From contig JAHJQQ010000002.1 of NCBI GenBank assembly GCA_018819175.1, positions 28,600 to 92,599 on the forward strand: a stretch of 64,000 nucleotides of DNA. The letters run 5' to 3'. The DNA comes from Gammaproteobacteria bacterium (GTDB lineage Bacteria > Pseudomonadota > Gammaproteobacteria > Thiohalobacterales > Thiohalobacteraceae). Shown in pieces: positions 25,379 through 34,684 of the stretch. A program made the position numbers and the translations under genes. Positions within the stretch are counted from its first letter, which is position 1. The number at the start of each line of letters is the position of its first letter. The notes beneath the pieces were generated by a model. It saw only the letters and a list, made by a program, of their open reading frames with translations. It was not told the origin of the DNA and did no database searches.

Positions 25379-25900
25379 ATGGCCGTGATGTACAACTATG
25401 TGCGGTCTCTGATCCTGCTGGCAGGGATGGCCCTTTTGGGCCTCCCGCTGGTAGCTCAGAGCGAAACCCCGCTCCCTGTGATCCCTGAAGCCAGTTCACG
25501 CTTCAGTGCTGAGCAGGCGTGCGTGGAACCGACGGAAGAAATGCGCAAGAACCACATGAACTACATTCTGCATCAGCGGGATGAAACCATGCATAAAGGT
25601 ATCCGCACCCGTCAGCACAGTTTGGAAGAATGCATCAACTGCCATGTCCCTGTTGAAGACAAGGATGGCCAGCCGATGCGCATCACCAATAAGGATCATT
25701 TTTGCAGCAGCTGCCACACCTATGCTGCCGTCAAAGTCGATTGCTTCCAATGCCATGCTGACCGTCCCGTGAAAACAACCGCCTTCCATCCTTTGACCAG
25801 TCAAGCGTCTGAGAAGACCGCTTTTCATCACAGTGATGCCGGTGAGACAGTTTCCGCCGACACCCTGGAAGTTCTGGCTGAAGAGGGCAAGCTGCAATGA
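25379..25900 (+). CDS. dsrJ: DsrJ, periplasmic triheme cytochrome c
   Basis: A 173-residue protein with an N-terminal hydrophobic signal/anchor (VRSLILLAGMALLGLPLVA, about 8-26). It has three CxxCH motifs: CINCH 85-89, CSSCH 109-113 and CFQCH 122-126. Cys48 (EQACVEPTEEM) fits the conserved cysteine proposed as an unusual haem ligand in A. vinosum DsrJ. It is the electron carrier on the periplasmic side of DsrMKJOP. Overlap of 4 bases with dsrO indicates translational coupling. Confidence 0.97.
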   Translation: MAVMYNYVRSLILLAGMALLGLPLVAQSETPLPVIPEASSRFSAEQACVEPTEEMRKNHMNYILHQRDETMHKGIRTRQHSLEECINCHVPVEDKDGQPMRITNKDHFCSSCHTYAAVKVDCFQCHADRPVKTTAFHPLTSQASEKTAFHHSDAGETVSADTLEVLAEEGKLQ

Positions 25901-26658
25901 CCCACAAAAGCGAGATCAATAGCTCACGTCGTCAATTCCTGAATGGCTCCGCCATCGCTGCCGGTCTGGCCATTGCCCCCGGTGTGATGTTGCACCAGGT
26001 TGCACAGGCCAAGCCGGCCGATCAGGCTGTCACCAGCGACAAGCGCTGGGGAATGCTGATCGACACCAATAAGTGCTCGAAAGGTTGCGACGCCTGCGTG
26101 CGCGGTTGTCAGACCGAGAACGGTTGGGGGGAGAACGAAACCAAATCCGGTCCCAATCAAGTGGCTCAGTGGATCCGGAAAGTGGAACTGCGTGATACCT
26201 CGACCGGTTTTACCAAGTCGCTGCCACTGATGTGTCAGCACTGCGAACATCCGCCTTGCGTGGATGTCTGCCCGACGGGCGCCTCCTTCAAACGTGCCGA
26301 CGGCATCGTGCTGGTCGACAAGCACATCTGTATCGGCTGCCGCTACTGCATGATGGCTTGCCCGTACAAGGCGCGCTCATTCATTCATGAAGACCTGCAG
26401 GATCAGTTGCCGGTTGCGCCACGTGGTAAAGGCACCGTCGAAAGCTGCACCCTGTGTGTGCACCGCGTCGACAAAGATGGCGAGAACGCCATCCCCGCCT
26501 GCGCCGAGGCCTGTAACGCTGAGGGTCATGAAGCCTTTGTGTTCGGTGATCTGAAGAATCCGAACAGTCGGATTTCGCAAGAACTCGCCAAGCATGGCGG
26601 CACGCAGATTCGCGCCGATCTCGGTCTGAATGTGGGCATCCGCTATCGCGGCATTTAA
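25897..26658 (+). CDS. dsrO: DsrO, periplasmic 4Fe-4S protein with Tat signal
   Basis: A 253-residue ferredoxin-like subunit. The twin-arginine signal is SSRRQFLNGSAIAAGLAIAP near residues 8-27. Cys clusters follow: CSKGCDACVRGCQ, CQHCEHPPCVDVCP, CIGCRYCMMACP and CTLCVHRVDK with a later C-x3-C pair (PACAEAC). This is the DmsB/NrfC-type arrangement of several 4Fe-4S clusters. It connects DsrJ to the DsrP membrane subunit. Confidence 0.97.
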   Translation: MTHKSEINSSRRQFLNGSAIAAGLAIAPGVMLHQVAQAKPADQAVTSDKRWGMLIDTNKCSKGCDACVRGCQTENGWGENETKSGPNQVAQWIRKVELRDTSTGFTKSLPLMCQHCEHPPCVDVCPTGASFKRADGIVLVDKHICIGCRYCMMACPYKARSFIHEDLQDQLPVAPRGKGTVESCTLCVHRVDKDGENAIPACAEACNAEGHEAFVFGDLKNPNSRISQELAKHGGTQIRADLGLNVGIRYRGI

Positions 26659-26707
26659 ACAGTACTCGTCCAGTCACTGAAGCACGAACACAGGAACGAC
26701 AGTAGCG

Positions 26708-27949
26708 ATGAAAGCAAACGTACACTTTCGCGAAGTTCTGAATAATGGCACCGGCTACTATGGCCTGTTGGCACTGCTCGGCGCCATCGTCCTGATCGGA
26801 CTGGGCGCGGCCTATTTCATGGAACACAACGGCCATTTCGTCACCGGTATGAACAACGAGATCGTCTGGGGCATGCCGCACGTGTTCGCGGTGTTCCTGA
26901 TCGTGGCCGCCTCGGGTGCGTTGAACGTCGCCTCGATCGGATCAGTGTTCGGTAAATCCCAATATAAGCCACTGGCGCCCTTGTCGGGTTTGCTGGCTAT
27001 TGCCCTGCTCGCCGGTGGTCTCGCCGTGCTGGTGCTGGATCTGGGCCATCCCGATCGTTTGATCGTGGCCATGACCTATTACAACTTCAAATCCATCTTT
27101 GCGTGGAACGTGATGCTCTATACCGGCTTCATGGCCGTGGTCGTCGTCTATCTGTGGATGATGATGGAACGCAAGATGAACAAATACACCAAGCCCGCCG
27201 GCTTCTTCGCTTTTATCTGGCGTCTGGCGCTGACCACTGGTACCGGTTCCATCTTCGGCTTCATCGTAGCTCGCGAGGCCTATGACGCCGCCATCATGGC
27301 GCCGATGTTTGTCATCATGTCGTTCTCCTTCGGCCTGGCAGCTTACATTCTGGTCTTGATGGCCTCTTTCAAGTGGACTGAACGCGAACTCGGCGACAAG
27401 ATCCTTTACCGCCTCAAGAACCTGCTGGGCATTTTCGTCGGTGCCGTGCTGTACTTTGTGCTGGCCTATCACCTCACCAATCTGTACGCCGCGGAACATC
27501 ACAGCGTTGAGCGTTTCATCCTTCTGGATGGCGGCATCTACACCAAGCTGTTCTGGATCGGTCAGATCCTGATCGGCGGCCTGATCCCCCTGGCCATGCT
27601 CTATCATCCGACACTCGGCAAATCCCGCGCCGTGATCGGCTGGGCCTGTGCCCTGGTGATCCTGGGTGGCATGGCTCAGATGTACGTTATCATTATCGGC
27701 GGTCAGGCCTTTCCGCTGGTGCTGTTCCCTGGCATGGAAGTGAGCAGCAGCTTTGCCGATGGTATTGTTGCCAGCTACACACCTAAGTTGCCTGAATATC
27801 TGCTCGGAATCGGTGGTGTCGCAATTGCGTTGCTCCTGGTCACCATTGCGGTCAAGGTCCTGCGTTTCCTTCCGGAAAGCCTGGCCGATGCAATCGTCGA
27901 TCCGCATACCGCAAGTGACGCCAAAGGTACTGCTAAAAAAGCCGCGTAA
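26708..27949 (+). CDS. dsrP: DsrP, NrfD-type membrane subunit
   Basis: A 413-residue integral membrane protein of the NrfD/PsrC family with about ten hydrophobic segments and no cofactor motifs, as usual. It interacts with DsrO and quinones and completes DsrMKJOP. Examples of segments are FALLGAIV-like (20-40), VFAVFLIVAASGALNVASIG and ILIGGLIPLAMLYHP. The predicted C-terminus is hydrophilic (lysine/alanine rich). A 13-bp hairpin follows 60 bases downstream. Confidence 0.96.
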   Translation: MKANVHFREVLNNGTGYYGLLALLGAIVLIGLGAAYFMEHNGHFVTGMNNEIVWGMPHVFAVFLIVAASGALNVASIGSVFGKSQYKPLAPLSGLLAIALLAGGLAVLVLDLGHPDRLIVAMTYYNFKSIFAWNVMLYTGFMAVVVVYLWMMMERKMNKYTKPAGFFAFIWRLALTTGTGSIFGFIVAREAYDAAIMAPMFVIMSFSFGLAAYILVLMASFKWTERELGDKILYRLKNLLGIFVGAVLYFVLAYHLTNLYAAEHHSVERFILLDGGIYTKLFWIGQILIGGLIPLAMLYHPTLGKSRAVIGWACALVILGGMAQMYVIIIGGQAFPLVLFPGMEVSSSFADGIVASYTPKLPEYLLGIGGVAIALLLVTIAVKVLRFLPESLADAIVDPHTASDAKGTAKKAA

Positions 27950-28008
27950 TTCATATGTAGTTCTATGTCGAGCTGGCAATATCGCCGCTTCGAACACGAG
28001 AGCAACCC

Positions 28009-28039
28009 GACACGGCAATCCCACTCGGATTGCCGTGTC
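28009..28039 (+). promoter_or_regulatory. 13-bp perfect hairpin between dsrP and dsrN
   Basis: GACACGGCAATCC-cactc-GGATTGCCGTGTC folds into a perfect 13-bp stem. The only T-rich run downstream is weak (GTTTAAGGCC), so it is more likely a 3'-end stabiliser or partial terminator separating the membrane-complex genes from dsrNR. Confidence 0.65.
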
Positions 28040-28088
28040 CGTTTAAGGCCCCCTTTATTCAGGAAGGAAGAGCCTGAAGGCTAACGTC

Positions 28089-29492
28089 ATGGCCCATCTG
28101 CTCATCTCTGCTGCTCATAAGTCATCCGGCAAGACCACGGTCACGCTGGGGCTGTGTGCTGCCCTGCGCGCGCAGAATTTGCAGATTCAGCCGTTCAAGA
28201 AAGGGCCGGACTATATTGACCCGATGTGGCTTGGACAAGCGGCGGGAAATCCCTGTCACAATCTCGATTTCTACACCATGCAGCCAGATGAGATTCAGGC
28301 CACGGTCGGATACTACTCAGCACAGGCCGATCTCGCCTTAATTGAAGGTAACAAGGGCCTGTACGACGGTTTGGATCTGGATGGCAGTAATAGCAATGCC
28401 GCACTCGCCAAATTGCTGAAGGCGCCGGTCATCCTGGTCATCGATGCGCGGGGCATGACCCGTGGCATCGCCCCGCTCATCCTCGGTTATCAGGCCTTCG
28501 ATCCCGATGTAAACATCGCCGGGGTGATTCTCAACCAACTTGGCGGCAGCCGGCACGAATCAAAACTGCGCGCGGTCATCGAGCATTACACCGATGTGCC
28601 TGTGGTAGGCGCGGTGGCGCGCGAAGATAGCCTGGAAATTGTTGAGCGACATCTGGGACTGATTCCCAGCAATGAGCACGAAGCCGCGGTTGCGCGTATT
28701 CAGCATATCGGCGAGACCATTGGTCGGCAGGTGGATCTGGCCCGCATACGCGCCATTGCCGCGAGTGCTGACAAACTGCCAGATACTCCACCCTTTAATA
28801 TCCCTACTGCGTCCGAAAAAAACATCCGGTTGGGAATTGCGCGCGATGAGGCCTTTGGGTTTTATTATCCCGACGATCTGGCGGCGCTGGAGCGTGCCGG
28901 TGCCGAGCTGATATCCATCAACATGCTGCGTGACAGCATCCTGCCCGACATTGATGGTTTATTCATCGGCGGTGGATTCCCGGAGACGTGCATGGATGAG
29001 TTGGCTGCAAATCAGCGGCTACGTAACGCTATCCGAAACGCCATTGAGAGCGGCCTGCCGACCTATGCCGAATGTGGTGGCCTGATGTATCTGGCCCGCA
29101 GTCTGTACTGGAACGGCAAACGCGCCGAGATGGTGGGAGTCATTCCCGGCGATATTGAAATGCACCCCCGTCCACAGGGGCGTGGCTATGTTCGTCTCGA
29201 GGAGACCGACGCCATGCCCTGGCCGGACAGTGCAGATACAGACAAGCAGGTCGCGGCGCATGAATTCCACTACTCCGGTCTGACCAATCTGGATCCGCAG
29301 GCCCGGTTCGCCTTCAAGGTATTACGCGGGGCAGGTATCGACGGCCAGCACGATGGGTTCGTGTATAAGAATCTGCTGGCCTGCTATACCCACCAGCGCG
29401 ACACTCGGCATCACCGCTGGGCCGCCCGCTTTGTCGCCTTCGTGCGCCAACACCAGTTTAAGACCGCCAAGCCTGGACAACCACAGGGCTGA
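28089..29492 (+). CDS. dsrN: DsrN, CobB/CbiA-like glutamine amidotransferase
   Basis: A 467-residue cobyrinate a,c-diamide synthase homologue. The P-loop is AAHKSSGKTTVTLGL (8-22), and the class I glutamine amidotransferase domain has the nucleophile Cys in YAECGGLMYLARS. In oxidising Dsr clusters it is thought to amidate sirohaem for DsrAB rather than make cobalamin; no other cobalamin genes are in the window. The ATG at 28089 follows GGAAGGAAGAG. Confidence 0.95.
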   Translation: MAHLLISAAHKSSGKTTVTLGLCAALRAQNLQIQPFKKGPDYIDPMWLGQAAGNPCHNLDFYTMQPDEIQATVGYYSAQADLALIEGNKGLYDGLDLDGSNSNAALAKLLKAPVILVIDARGMTRGIAPLILGYQAFDPDVNIAGVILNQLGGSRHESKLRAVIEHYTDVPVVGAVAREDSLEIVERHLGLIPSNEHEAAVARIQHIGETIGRQVDLARIRAIAASADKLPDTPPFNIPTASEKNIRLGIARDEAFGFYYPDDLAALERAGAELISINMLRDSILPDIDGLFIGGGFPETCMDELAANQRLRNAIRNAIESGLPTYAECGGLMYLARSLYWNGKRAEMVGVIPGDIEMHPRPQGRGYVRLEETDAMPWPDSADTDKQVAAHEFHYSGLTNLDPQARFAFKVLRGAGIDGQHDGFVYKNLLACYTHQRDTRHHRWAARFVAFVRQHQFKTAKPGQPQG

Positions 29493-29532
29493 CCTGCTTA
29501 CTTCAATTAACACTGCAACAGGAATCTAAACC

Positions 29533-29856
29533 ATGATGACCATCACTCCCAACGCCGCCGCGCAAATCAAAGCCGCCGCCAAACAGAGCCGCATGGAAGG
29601 CATGGCCTTGCGCGTCGCCGCCCAGCGCGATGCCGATGGCGCCATTCAGTACGCTATGGGCTTTGACGACAGCAGCCGTGCCGATGATGTGCGTATCACC
29701 AGTGAAGGCGTCGATCTGGTGGTCGCCTCTACTAGTACCATTCTGCTGGAAGGCACCACCCTGGACTTCGTCGAGCTCGAACCAGGCAAGCAGGAATTCA
29801 TCTTCTTGAACCCCAATGACCCCAATTATCGCCCGCCGGAGGGTGGTACCGCCTGA
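29533..29856 (+). CDS. dsrR: DsrR, A-type iron-sulfur-carrier-fold protein without cysteines
   Basis: A 107-residue protein with the IscA-like fold (ITPNAAAQIKAAAKQSRM, then MALRVAAQRDADGAIQYAMG). The cysteines that bind clusters in A-type carriers are missing, as is known for A. vinosum DsrR, which affects DsrM or dsr expression post-transcriptionally. Two adjacent ATGs (29533, 29536) are possible starts. It closes the cluster of known dsr genes. Confidence 0.93.
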   Translation: MMTITPNAAAQIKAAAKQSRMEGMALRVAAQRDADGAIQYAMGFDDSSRADDVRITSEGVDLVVASTSTILLEGTTLDFVELEPGKQEFIFLNPNDPNYRPPEGGTA

Positions 29857-29975
29857 TACTTTCAGTTATCCGAGATATTTCCTACAACCACTGTAGGTTA
29901 TGAGGCTCTAGCGCATTGATGCTATAGTGCCTGACGGCATCCGCAACACGCTGTAAAGGTAATTAAAAGCGTCCC

Positions 29976-31658
29976 ATGGCTACAGCACCCGACAACACCC
30001 GCCTTGAGCAAACGCCAGTCGACACAGGGACTGACAGCGCGCGCGTCAGCTGGACATTGCCACCGCTGGGTGAACATTGGCAGCGCCGACTTGGCCCACG
30101 CTGCAATTGCATTTTCATCGCCCTTTTCGGGCTTGCCTCCGTGCTGCTACTGCTCGGGATACTGCCCTGGCTGATACCGTCCCAAGGGCAGCTCGCCACC
30201 CTGCTCCACGGCGTATTACTCGGCCTGGGCCTGCTGTTCCTGGGTGGATTGTATTACCTCGTCAAACAGAATCTTCTTCAACCTCTGTTTTTGCTTCGGC
30301 AGTGGGCCGACCATGTCGGCACCGGTGAACTCGCGGCGCGTATCCCGGTACCCGAACAGGGTGATTTCCAGAACCTGGCCTCGGACATCAACAGCATCAG
30401 CGACCGACTGCAGGGGCTGTCGCTCGACATGGAAGCGCAGGTCCGTAAACAGACCGAGCACATCAAGCATAAGACCCGTTCACTGGAAATCCTCTATGAC
30501 GTGGCTGCCAGCATCAACAGTTCCCGTGATCTGGATGACCTGCTCACGCGTTTTCTGCACACCCTGAAAGATGTCGTGCATGCCCGTGCCGCAACCGTGC
30601 GGCTACTGACGAACGACAAACGTATGCGACTGGTCGCCAGTATCGGCTTGAATGATGAAGTGGTAGCGCGTGAGCAATTCATGCCTTCGCACCAGTGCCT
30701 GTGCGGCTTTGCCGCGTCGGAAGGTGTCATCCGCAGCGACGATAATCTGCACAAATGCGATGCCTTGATCGGCACCCCTTTCTTCGCGGAAGACGAAGTG
30801 GAGATGATGGCGGTACCGCTCCAATACCGCGGCCGCACACTCGGTGTTTATAACCTGTTCGTGGACCGAGATATGCGCTTCAGCTCCGACTACGACAGCG
30901 AATTGCTGATCAGTATCGGTCGCCATCTGGGCATGGCCATTGAAAAGGCCAGCGTCGATGAGGAAGCCAACCGGCTTACCATCATTGAAGAACGCACCCG
31001 CATCGCTCATGAGCTTCACGATTCACTTGCGCAGACGCTGGCGAGTCTGCGTTTTCAGGTACGCGTGTTAGACGAGACGCTGCACCAGGGTGATGAGTCT
31101 GCGTTGTGGTCGGAACTGGAGCGTATCGAAAACAGCCTTGATGAGGCCTATATCGAACTCCGCGGGCTGATAGAGCATTTCCGCGCGCCCATCGACCGGC
31201 GCGGATTCCTGCCGGCTATAGAGAAAGTCGTTGAACGTTTCCGCAACGAATCCAAAATTCAGATCTTCCTGCAGAAGGAATGGAAAGGTCCGAGTCTACC
31301 CGAAGACATGGAAATTCAGGTCCTGCGCATCGTCCAAGAAGCCCTGTGCAATGTCCGTAAACACAGTCAGGCGCATACCGTGCGCGTCCTACTACGCGGC
31401 CAGAATGATGGCGCCTTCCGTGTATTGATCGAAGATGACGGCACCGGCATCTCCCCACGTACCTCGGCCGGGGCCCCGGGCGAGCATGTCGGCCTTTCCA
31501 TTATGGAAGAACGTGCACGCCGACTCGGCGGTAAGATTCGCTTCGAGAGTGAACCCGGTGAAGGGACGCGTATTCAGCTGACCTTCCGCGCACCTGCACA
31601 ACGGATTGATAACGAAATCCCTCTACCCTCACCGACTTTTAATAAGACGAGCTCATGA
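29976..31658 (+). CDS. NarX-type sensor histidine kinase without a periplasmic domain
   Basis: A 560-residue kinase. Two TM segments (about 45-67 and 75-96) are separated by only a few residues, so the periplasmic nitrate-sensing domain of NarX is absent. Then come HAMP (97-150), GAF (about 171-316), HisKA_3 with the acceptor His348 in ELHDSLAQTLASLRFQ, and HATPase_c (VQEALCNVRKHSQAH; DDGTGISP). The GAF region has three cysteines (Cys241, Cys243, Cys261), which could sense redox state or hold a cluster. It overlaps the response-regulator gene by 4 bases. Confidence 0.9.
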   Translation: MATAPDNTRLEQTPVDTGTDSARVSWTLPPLGEHWQRRLGPRCNCIFIALFGLASVLLLLGILPWLIPSQGQLATLLHGVLLGLGLLFLGGLYYLVKQNLLQPLFLLRQWADHVGTGELAARIPVPEQGDFQNLASDINSISDRLQGLSLDMEAQVRKQTEHIKHKTRSLEILYDVAASINSSRDLDDLLTRFLHTLKDVVHARAATVRLLTNDKRMRLVASIGLNDEVVAREQFMPSHQCLCGFAASEGVIRSDDNLHKCDALIGTPFFAEDEVEMMAVPLQYRGRTLGVYNLFVDRDMRFSSDYDSELLISIGRHLGMAIEKASVDEEANRLTIIEERTRIAHELHDSLAQTLASLRFQVRVLDETLHQGDESALWSELERIENSLDEAYIELRGLIEHFRAPIDRRGFLPAIEKVVERFRNESKIQIFLQKEWKGPSLPEDMEIQVLRIVQEALCNVRKHSQAHTVRVLLRGQNDGAFRVLIEDDGTGISPRTSAGAPGEHVGLSIMEERARRLGGKIRFESEPGEGTRIQLTFRAPAQRIDNEIPLPSPTFNKTSS

Positions 31659-32329
31659 GCCTACGCATACTGGTAATCGACGACCACACGCTGTTCCGGG
31701 TGGGTCTGCAGGGACTGCTTGAACATCGCGGCATCGAAGTGGTTGCTGCGGTCGGTGATGGCCAGGAAGGTTTGGAGTTGGCTGAGCAACTACGCCCCGA
31801 TGTGGTGCTGTTGGACATGCGCATGCCGGGCATGGATGGGCTTGGGGTGTTACGGCATCTGCGCCAGACCGGCCTGAAAATGCCCATTGCCATGCTAACT
31901 ACCAGCAGTAACGAGCAGGACCTCGTCGAAGCTCTGCGCAGCGGCGCCCAGGGTTATCTGATCAAAGACATGGAGCCGGATGAACTCGTCGTGGCGCTGC
32001 GTGACATCGTCGCTGGCAAGACCGTGGTCGCCCCCGATCTTGCCCCCGTGCTTGCAAAAGTCGTCCAGGGAGAAAGTGTCAAGGCTCGCGATCCCAGTCC
32101 GTTTTCTGATCTGACGCCACGCGAAAGTGAAATCCTCGGGTTACTTGCGGAAGGACAGAGTAACAAGGCCATCGCGCGCAATCTCGGCATCTCCGATGGC
32201 ACCGTCAAATTGCACGTCAAAGCCATTCTCCGCAAACTCGGCGTGCATTCCCGCGTTGAGGCCGCCGTTATCGCCGTGGAACAAGGTATGCGCACCAACC
32301 GCGCTGAAAATTCCCGCAATGTTGATTAA
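31655..32329 (+). CDS. NarL-family response regulator
   Basis: A 224-residue regulator. Receiver: VIDDHTLFRVGL, phospho-acceptor Asp54 in VVLLDMRMPGMDG, and Lys in YLIKDM. The LuxR/NarL-type HTH reads LTPRESEILGLLAEGQSNKAI and then GISDGTVKLHVKAILRKLGV. Its start overlaps the kinase stop (ATGA), making them a translationally coupled pair. Position at the end of the dsr cluster, and NarL-like motifs before dsrA, suggest dsr as a target; this is inference. Confidence 0.92.
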   Translation: MSLRILVIDDHTLFRVGLQGLLEHRGIEVVAAVGDGQEGLELAEQLRPDVVLLDMRMPGMDGLGVLRHLRQTGLKMPIAMLTTSSNEQDLVEALRSGAQGYLIKDMEPDELVVALRDIVAGKTVVAPDLAPVLAKVVQGESVKARDPSPFSDLTPRESEILGLLAEGQSNKAIARNLGISDGTVKLHVKAILRKLGVHSRVEAAVIAVEQGMRTNRAENSRNVD

Positions 32330-32341
32330 TGTAGTTGACCG

Positions 32342-32809
32342 ATGAAACGATTTGTTGACCTGATTGCCGAATGCCTGCCGAAAATCAAAGAGGTTATGCC
32401 CTGGGATATAGATCAACTCCGCCAGGAAGATCCGAACTTATTGATATTGGACATCCGTGAGCCCTATGAATACGAGACCGCACGCATCGATAATTCGCTG
32501 AATGTCCCACGCGGAATTCTGGAAACCGCCTGCGAATATGGCTATGAAGAGACTATTCCCGAGTTGGTCAAAGCACGCGAGCGCCCGGTATTGGTGATCT
32601 GCCGTTCCGGTAATCGCAGTGCATTGGCCGCTTATGTCATGCAACAACTTGGTTATAGAAACGTAGCGTCCCTAAAGACTGGCTTGCGTGGCTGGAACGA
32701 TTATGAATTACCTTTAATCAAGGCCGATGGCCAGCCTCTGGACATGGATGATGCAGATGAATATTTCACGCCGAAGGTGAAGCCGGAGCAGATGCCACCG
32801 AAGTATTGA
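32342..32809 (+). CDS. single-domain rhodanese
   Basis: A 155-residue sulfurtransferase. The active-site loop is CRSGNRSALAAYVMQQLGYR, with the persulfide-carrying Cys at the start of a six-residue loop. LLILDIREPYEYETARI is the standard CH2A-type entry. A C-terminal extension of about 30 residues ends in PKVKPEQMPPKY. It could load sulfur into the DsrE/TusA relay or detoxify sulfide intermediates. It lies 12 bases after the regulator, so it shares that operon. Confidence 0.93.
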   Translation: MKRFVDLIAECLPKIKEVMPWDIDQLRQEDPNLLILDIREPYEYETARIDNSLNVPRGILETACEYGYEETIPELVKARERPVLVICRSGNRSALAAYVMQQLGYRNVASLKTGLRGWNDYELPLIKADGQPLDMDDADEYFTPKVKPEQMPPKY

Positions 32810-32863
32810 TCCATATACTGCGCACGAACGACTCTGATGCGCATACACGTAACCATTCCATCT

Positions 32864-33202
32864 TCAGACGTAGTGCTTGCGATCCTTCCGACGGGTACCG
32901 GCCTTCTGCACGATGACACCGGCAATCGGTTTGATATTGGCGATTTCAATCGTCTCGTAACTGGATTTCATCGGCTTGAGATAATAACGATCTTCCTGCA
33001 CCAGTAATTGCCGGAAGATGTGTTCGCCGTTCACCTCGGCAAGCACGAAGCTACCATTCTGAATGACACCCGCCGGATCAATCACGATAATGCAGCCGTC
33101 CTGAAATTCCGGCGCCATGCTGTCGCCCAGGACCTGCAGGGCAAACAACTCGTCAGAGGTGCAGGCTCCGCCGTCGATATCAATTTTCGGTTCACTCATC
33201 AT
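32864..33202 (-). CDS. S24-fold (LexA/UmuD-like) protein, catalytic Lys replaced, no HTH
   Basis: A 112-residue protein consisting only of the C-terminal peptidase fold of LexA/UmuD. Ser28 in QVLGDSMAPEF is the nucleophile. The strand that should carry the catalytic Lys (V/T-x-K-R-L in LexA) reads HIFRQL, with Arg64 in its place, so autocleavage is doubtful. No DNA-binding domain. GGGAGAT before ATG 33202 supports the start. It may have a binding or regulatory role; its stretch lies between a rhodanese and cysG. Confidence 0.72.
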   Translation of the reverse strand: MMSEPKIDIDGGACTSDELFALQVLGDSMAPEFQDGCIIVIDPAGVIQNGSFVLAEVNGEHIFRQLLVQEDRYYLKPMKSSYETIEIANIKPIAGVIVQKAGTRRKDRKHYV

Positions 33203-33259
33203 GTATCTCCCGTTTGGATACACAGCGTGTTGTTAGCCATGCTCGTCTGGTCAGATTAG

Positions 33260-34684
33260 TTACTTTTCGGTACTACTGAATTCGGTTTCGTAGACATGAT
33301 CAGCAGGCTTGTACCACTCCAGCTTCGTGTGGAGGTTAACCACCTCGCCGATAATGGTCAGCGTAGGTGCCCGTACATCGGCCTCGGCAACTAGCGCAGA
33401 TAGAGTCGCTACCGTCCCTATATGCACACGCTGATTACGTGTCGTGCCCTGCTCGACCAGCGCGGCCGGCATGCTTGGCGACATGCCATGCGCAATCAGC
33501 TGATCACAGATGATCCCGATGGCAGTCAGTCCCATATAGAACACCACGGTCTGACGCGGCTGAACCAGCTGAGCCCAATTGATATCCAGGCTACCTTCCT
33601 TGAGGTGTCCGGTAACAAAGGTGCAGGACTGGGCATAGTCACGGTGCGTCAGCGGTATTCCGGAATAGGAGGCACAACCGGCTGCTGCTGTGATACCTGG
33701 AACCACCTGGAAGGGTATGCCCTCTTGAGCCAGGGTTTCGATCTCCTCACCGCCACGGCCAAAGATGAATGGATCACCGCCCTTCAGGCGTAATACGCGT
33801 TTACCCTGCCGGGCCAAATCCACCAGCAGCTGGTTGATCCCCTCCTGGGGGACAGCGTGGTTGTTCTTTTCCTTACCGACATAAATGCGCTCGGCATCGC
33901 GGCGTGCCAGATCCAGGATCGGCGCAGACACTAGCCGATCGTAAACCATGACGTCAGCCTGCTGCATCAGGCGTACAGCGCGGAAGGTCAGTAAATCTGG
34001 GTCACCAGGTCCTGCACCGACCAGATACACCTCACCAACACTCTGCTTGGCGCTACCCTTGGCCAGTGCTTGCTCAATGCGTTGGCGCGCCTCGGCCTCG
34101 CGTCCGGCCAACACCAGTTCTGTGATCGGCCCTTCTAATACATCTTCCCAGAACCGACGGCGGTCATCCGGGTCGCTGAAACGTTCTTTCACAACTTCAC
34201 GAAATTCCTCAACCATTGAGGCTAACCGGCCGTAAGCAGAGGGAATTAACGTTTCCAGACGGCTGCGCAATTGACGCGCCAGGACTGGAGATGCCCCGCC
34301 TGTGGACACAGCGATCATCACCGGAGACCGGTCAAGTATGGACGGTACGATGAAACTACACAGTTCCGGATTGTCCACGACGTTGACAGGGATGGAACTC
34401 GACTGTGCCAACTGAGATATCTCAGCATTGACGGCAACATCATCCGTCGCAGCGATGACGAGACTTACCCCATCGAGATCCTCAGCCAGGAAGCGCCGGG
34501 CATGATGCCGTATGGCACCTGCTGAAGCCTGCTCAGCCAGGTCTGAAGTCAATTCCGGGGCAACCACGAGCACGCTGCCACCGGCCTTACGCAGCAGGGC
34601 AACCTTACGAGAAGCCACGGCTCCGCCACCAACGACCAAGCAATGCTGGGCATCCAGTTTGAAAAATATGGGCAAATACTGCAT
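33260..34684 (-). CDS. cysG: sirohaem synthase (multifunctional CysG)
   Basis: A 474-residue fused enzyme: N-terminal precorrin-2 dehydrogenase/ferrochelatase (CLVVGGGAVASRKVALLRKA, about 14-34) and C-terminal uroporphyrinogen-III methyltransferase (VGAGPGDPDLLTFRAVRLM; GDPFIFGRGGEE; VPGITAAAGCASYSGIPLTH). It turns uroporphyrinogen III into sirohaem, the cofactor of DsrAB. Full length. It is convergent with the rhodanese operon and divergent from nothing visible within 140 bp. Confidence 0.96.
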   Translation of the reverse strand: MQYLPIFFKLDAQHCLVVGGGAVASRKVALLRKAGGSVLVVAPELTSDLAEQASAGAIRHHARRFLAEDLDGVSLVIAATDDVAVNAEISQLAQSSSIPVNVVDNPELCSFIVPSILDRSPVMIAVSTGGASPVLARQLRSRLETLIPSAYGRLASMVEEFREVVKERFSDPDDRRRFWEDVLEGPITELVLAGREAEARQRIEQALAKGSAKQSVGEVYLVGAGPGDPDLLTFRAVRLMQQADVMVYDRLVSAPILDLARRDAERIYVGKEKNNHAVPQEGINQLLVDLARQGKRVLRLKGGDPFIFGRGGEEIETLAQEGIPFQVVPGITAAAGCASYSGIPLTHRDYAQSCTFVTGHLKEGSLDINWAQLVQPRQTVVFYMGLTAIGIICDQLIAHGMSPSMPAALVEQGTTRNQRVHIGTVATLSALVAEADVRAPTLTIIGEVVNLHTKLEWYKPADHVYETEFSSTEK

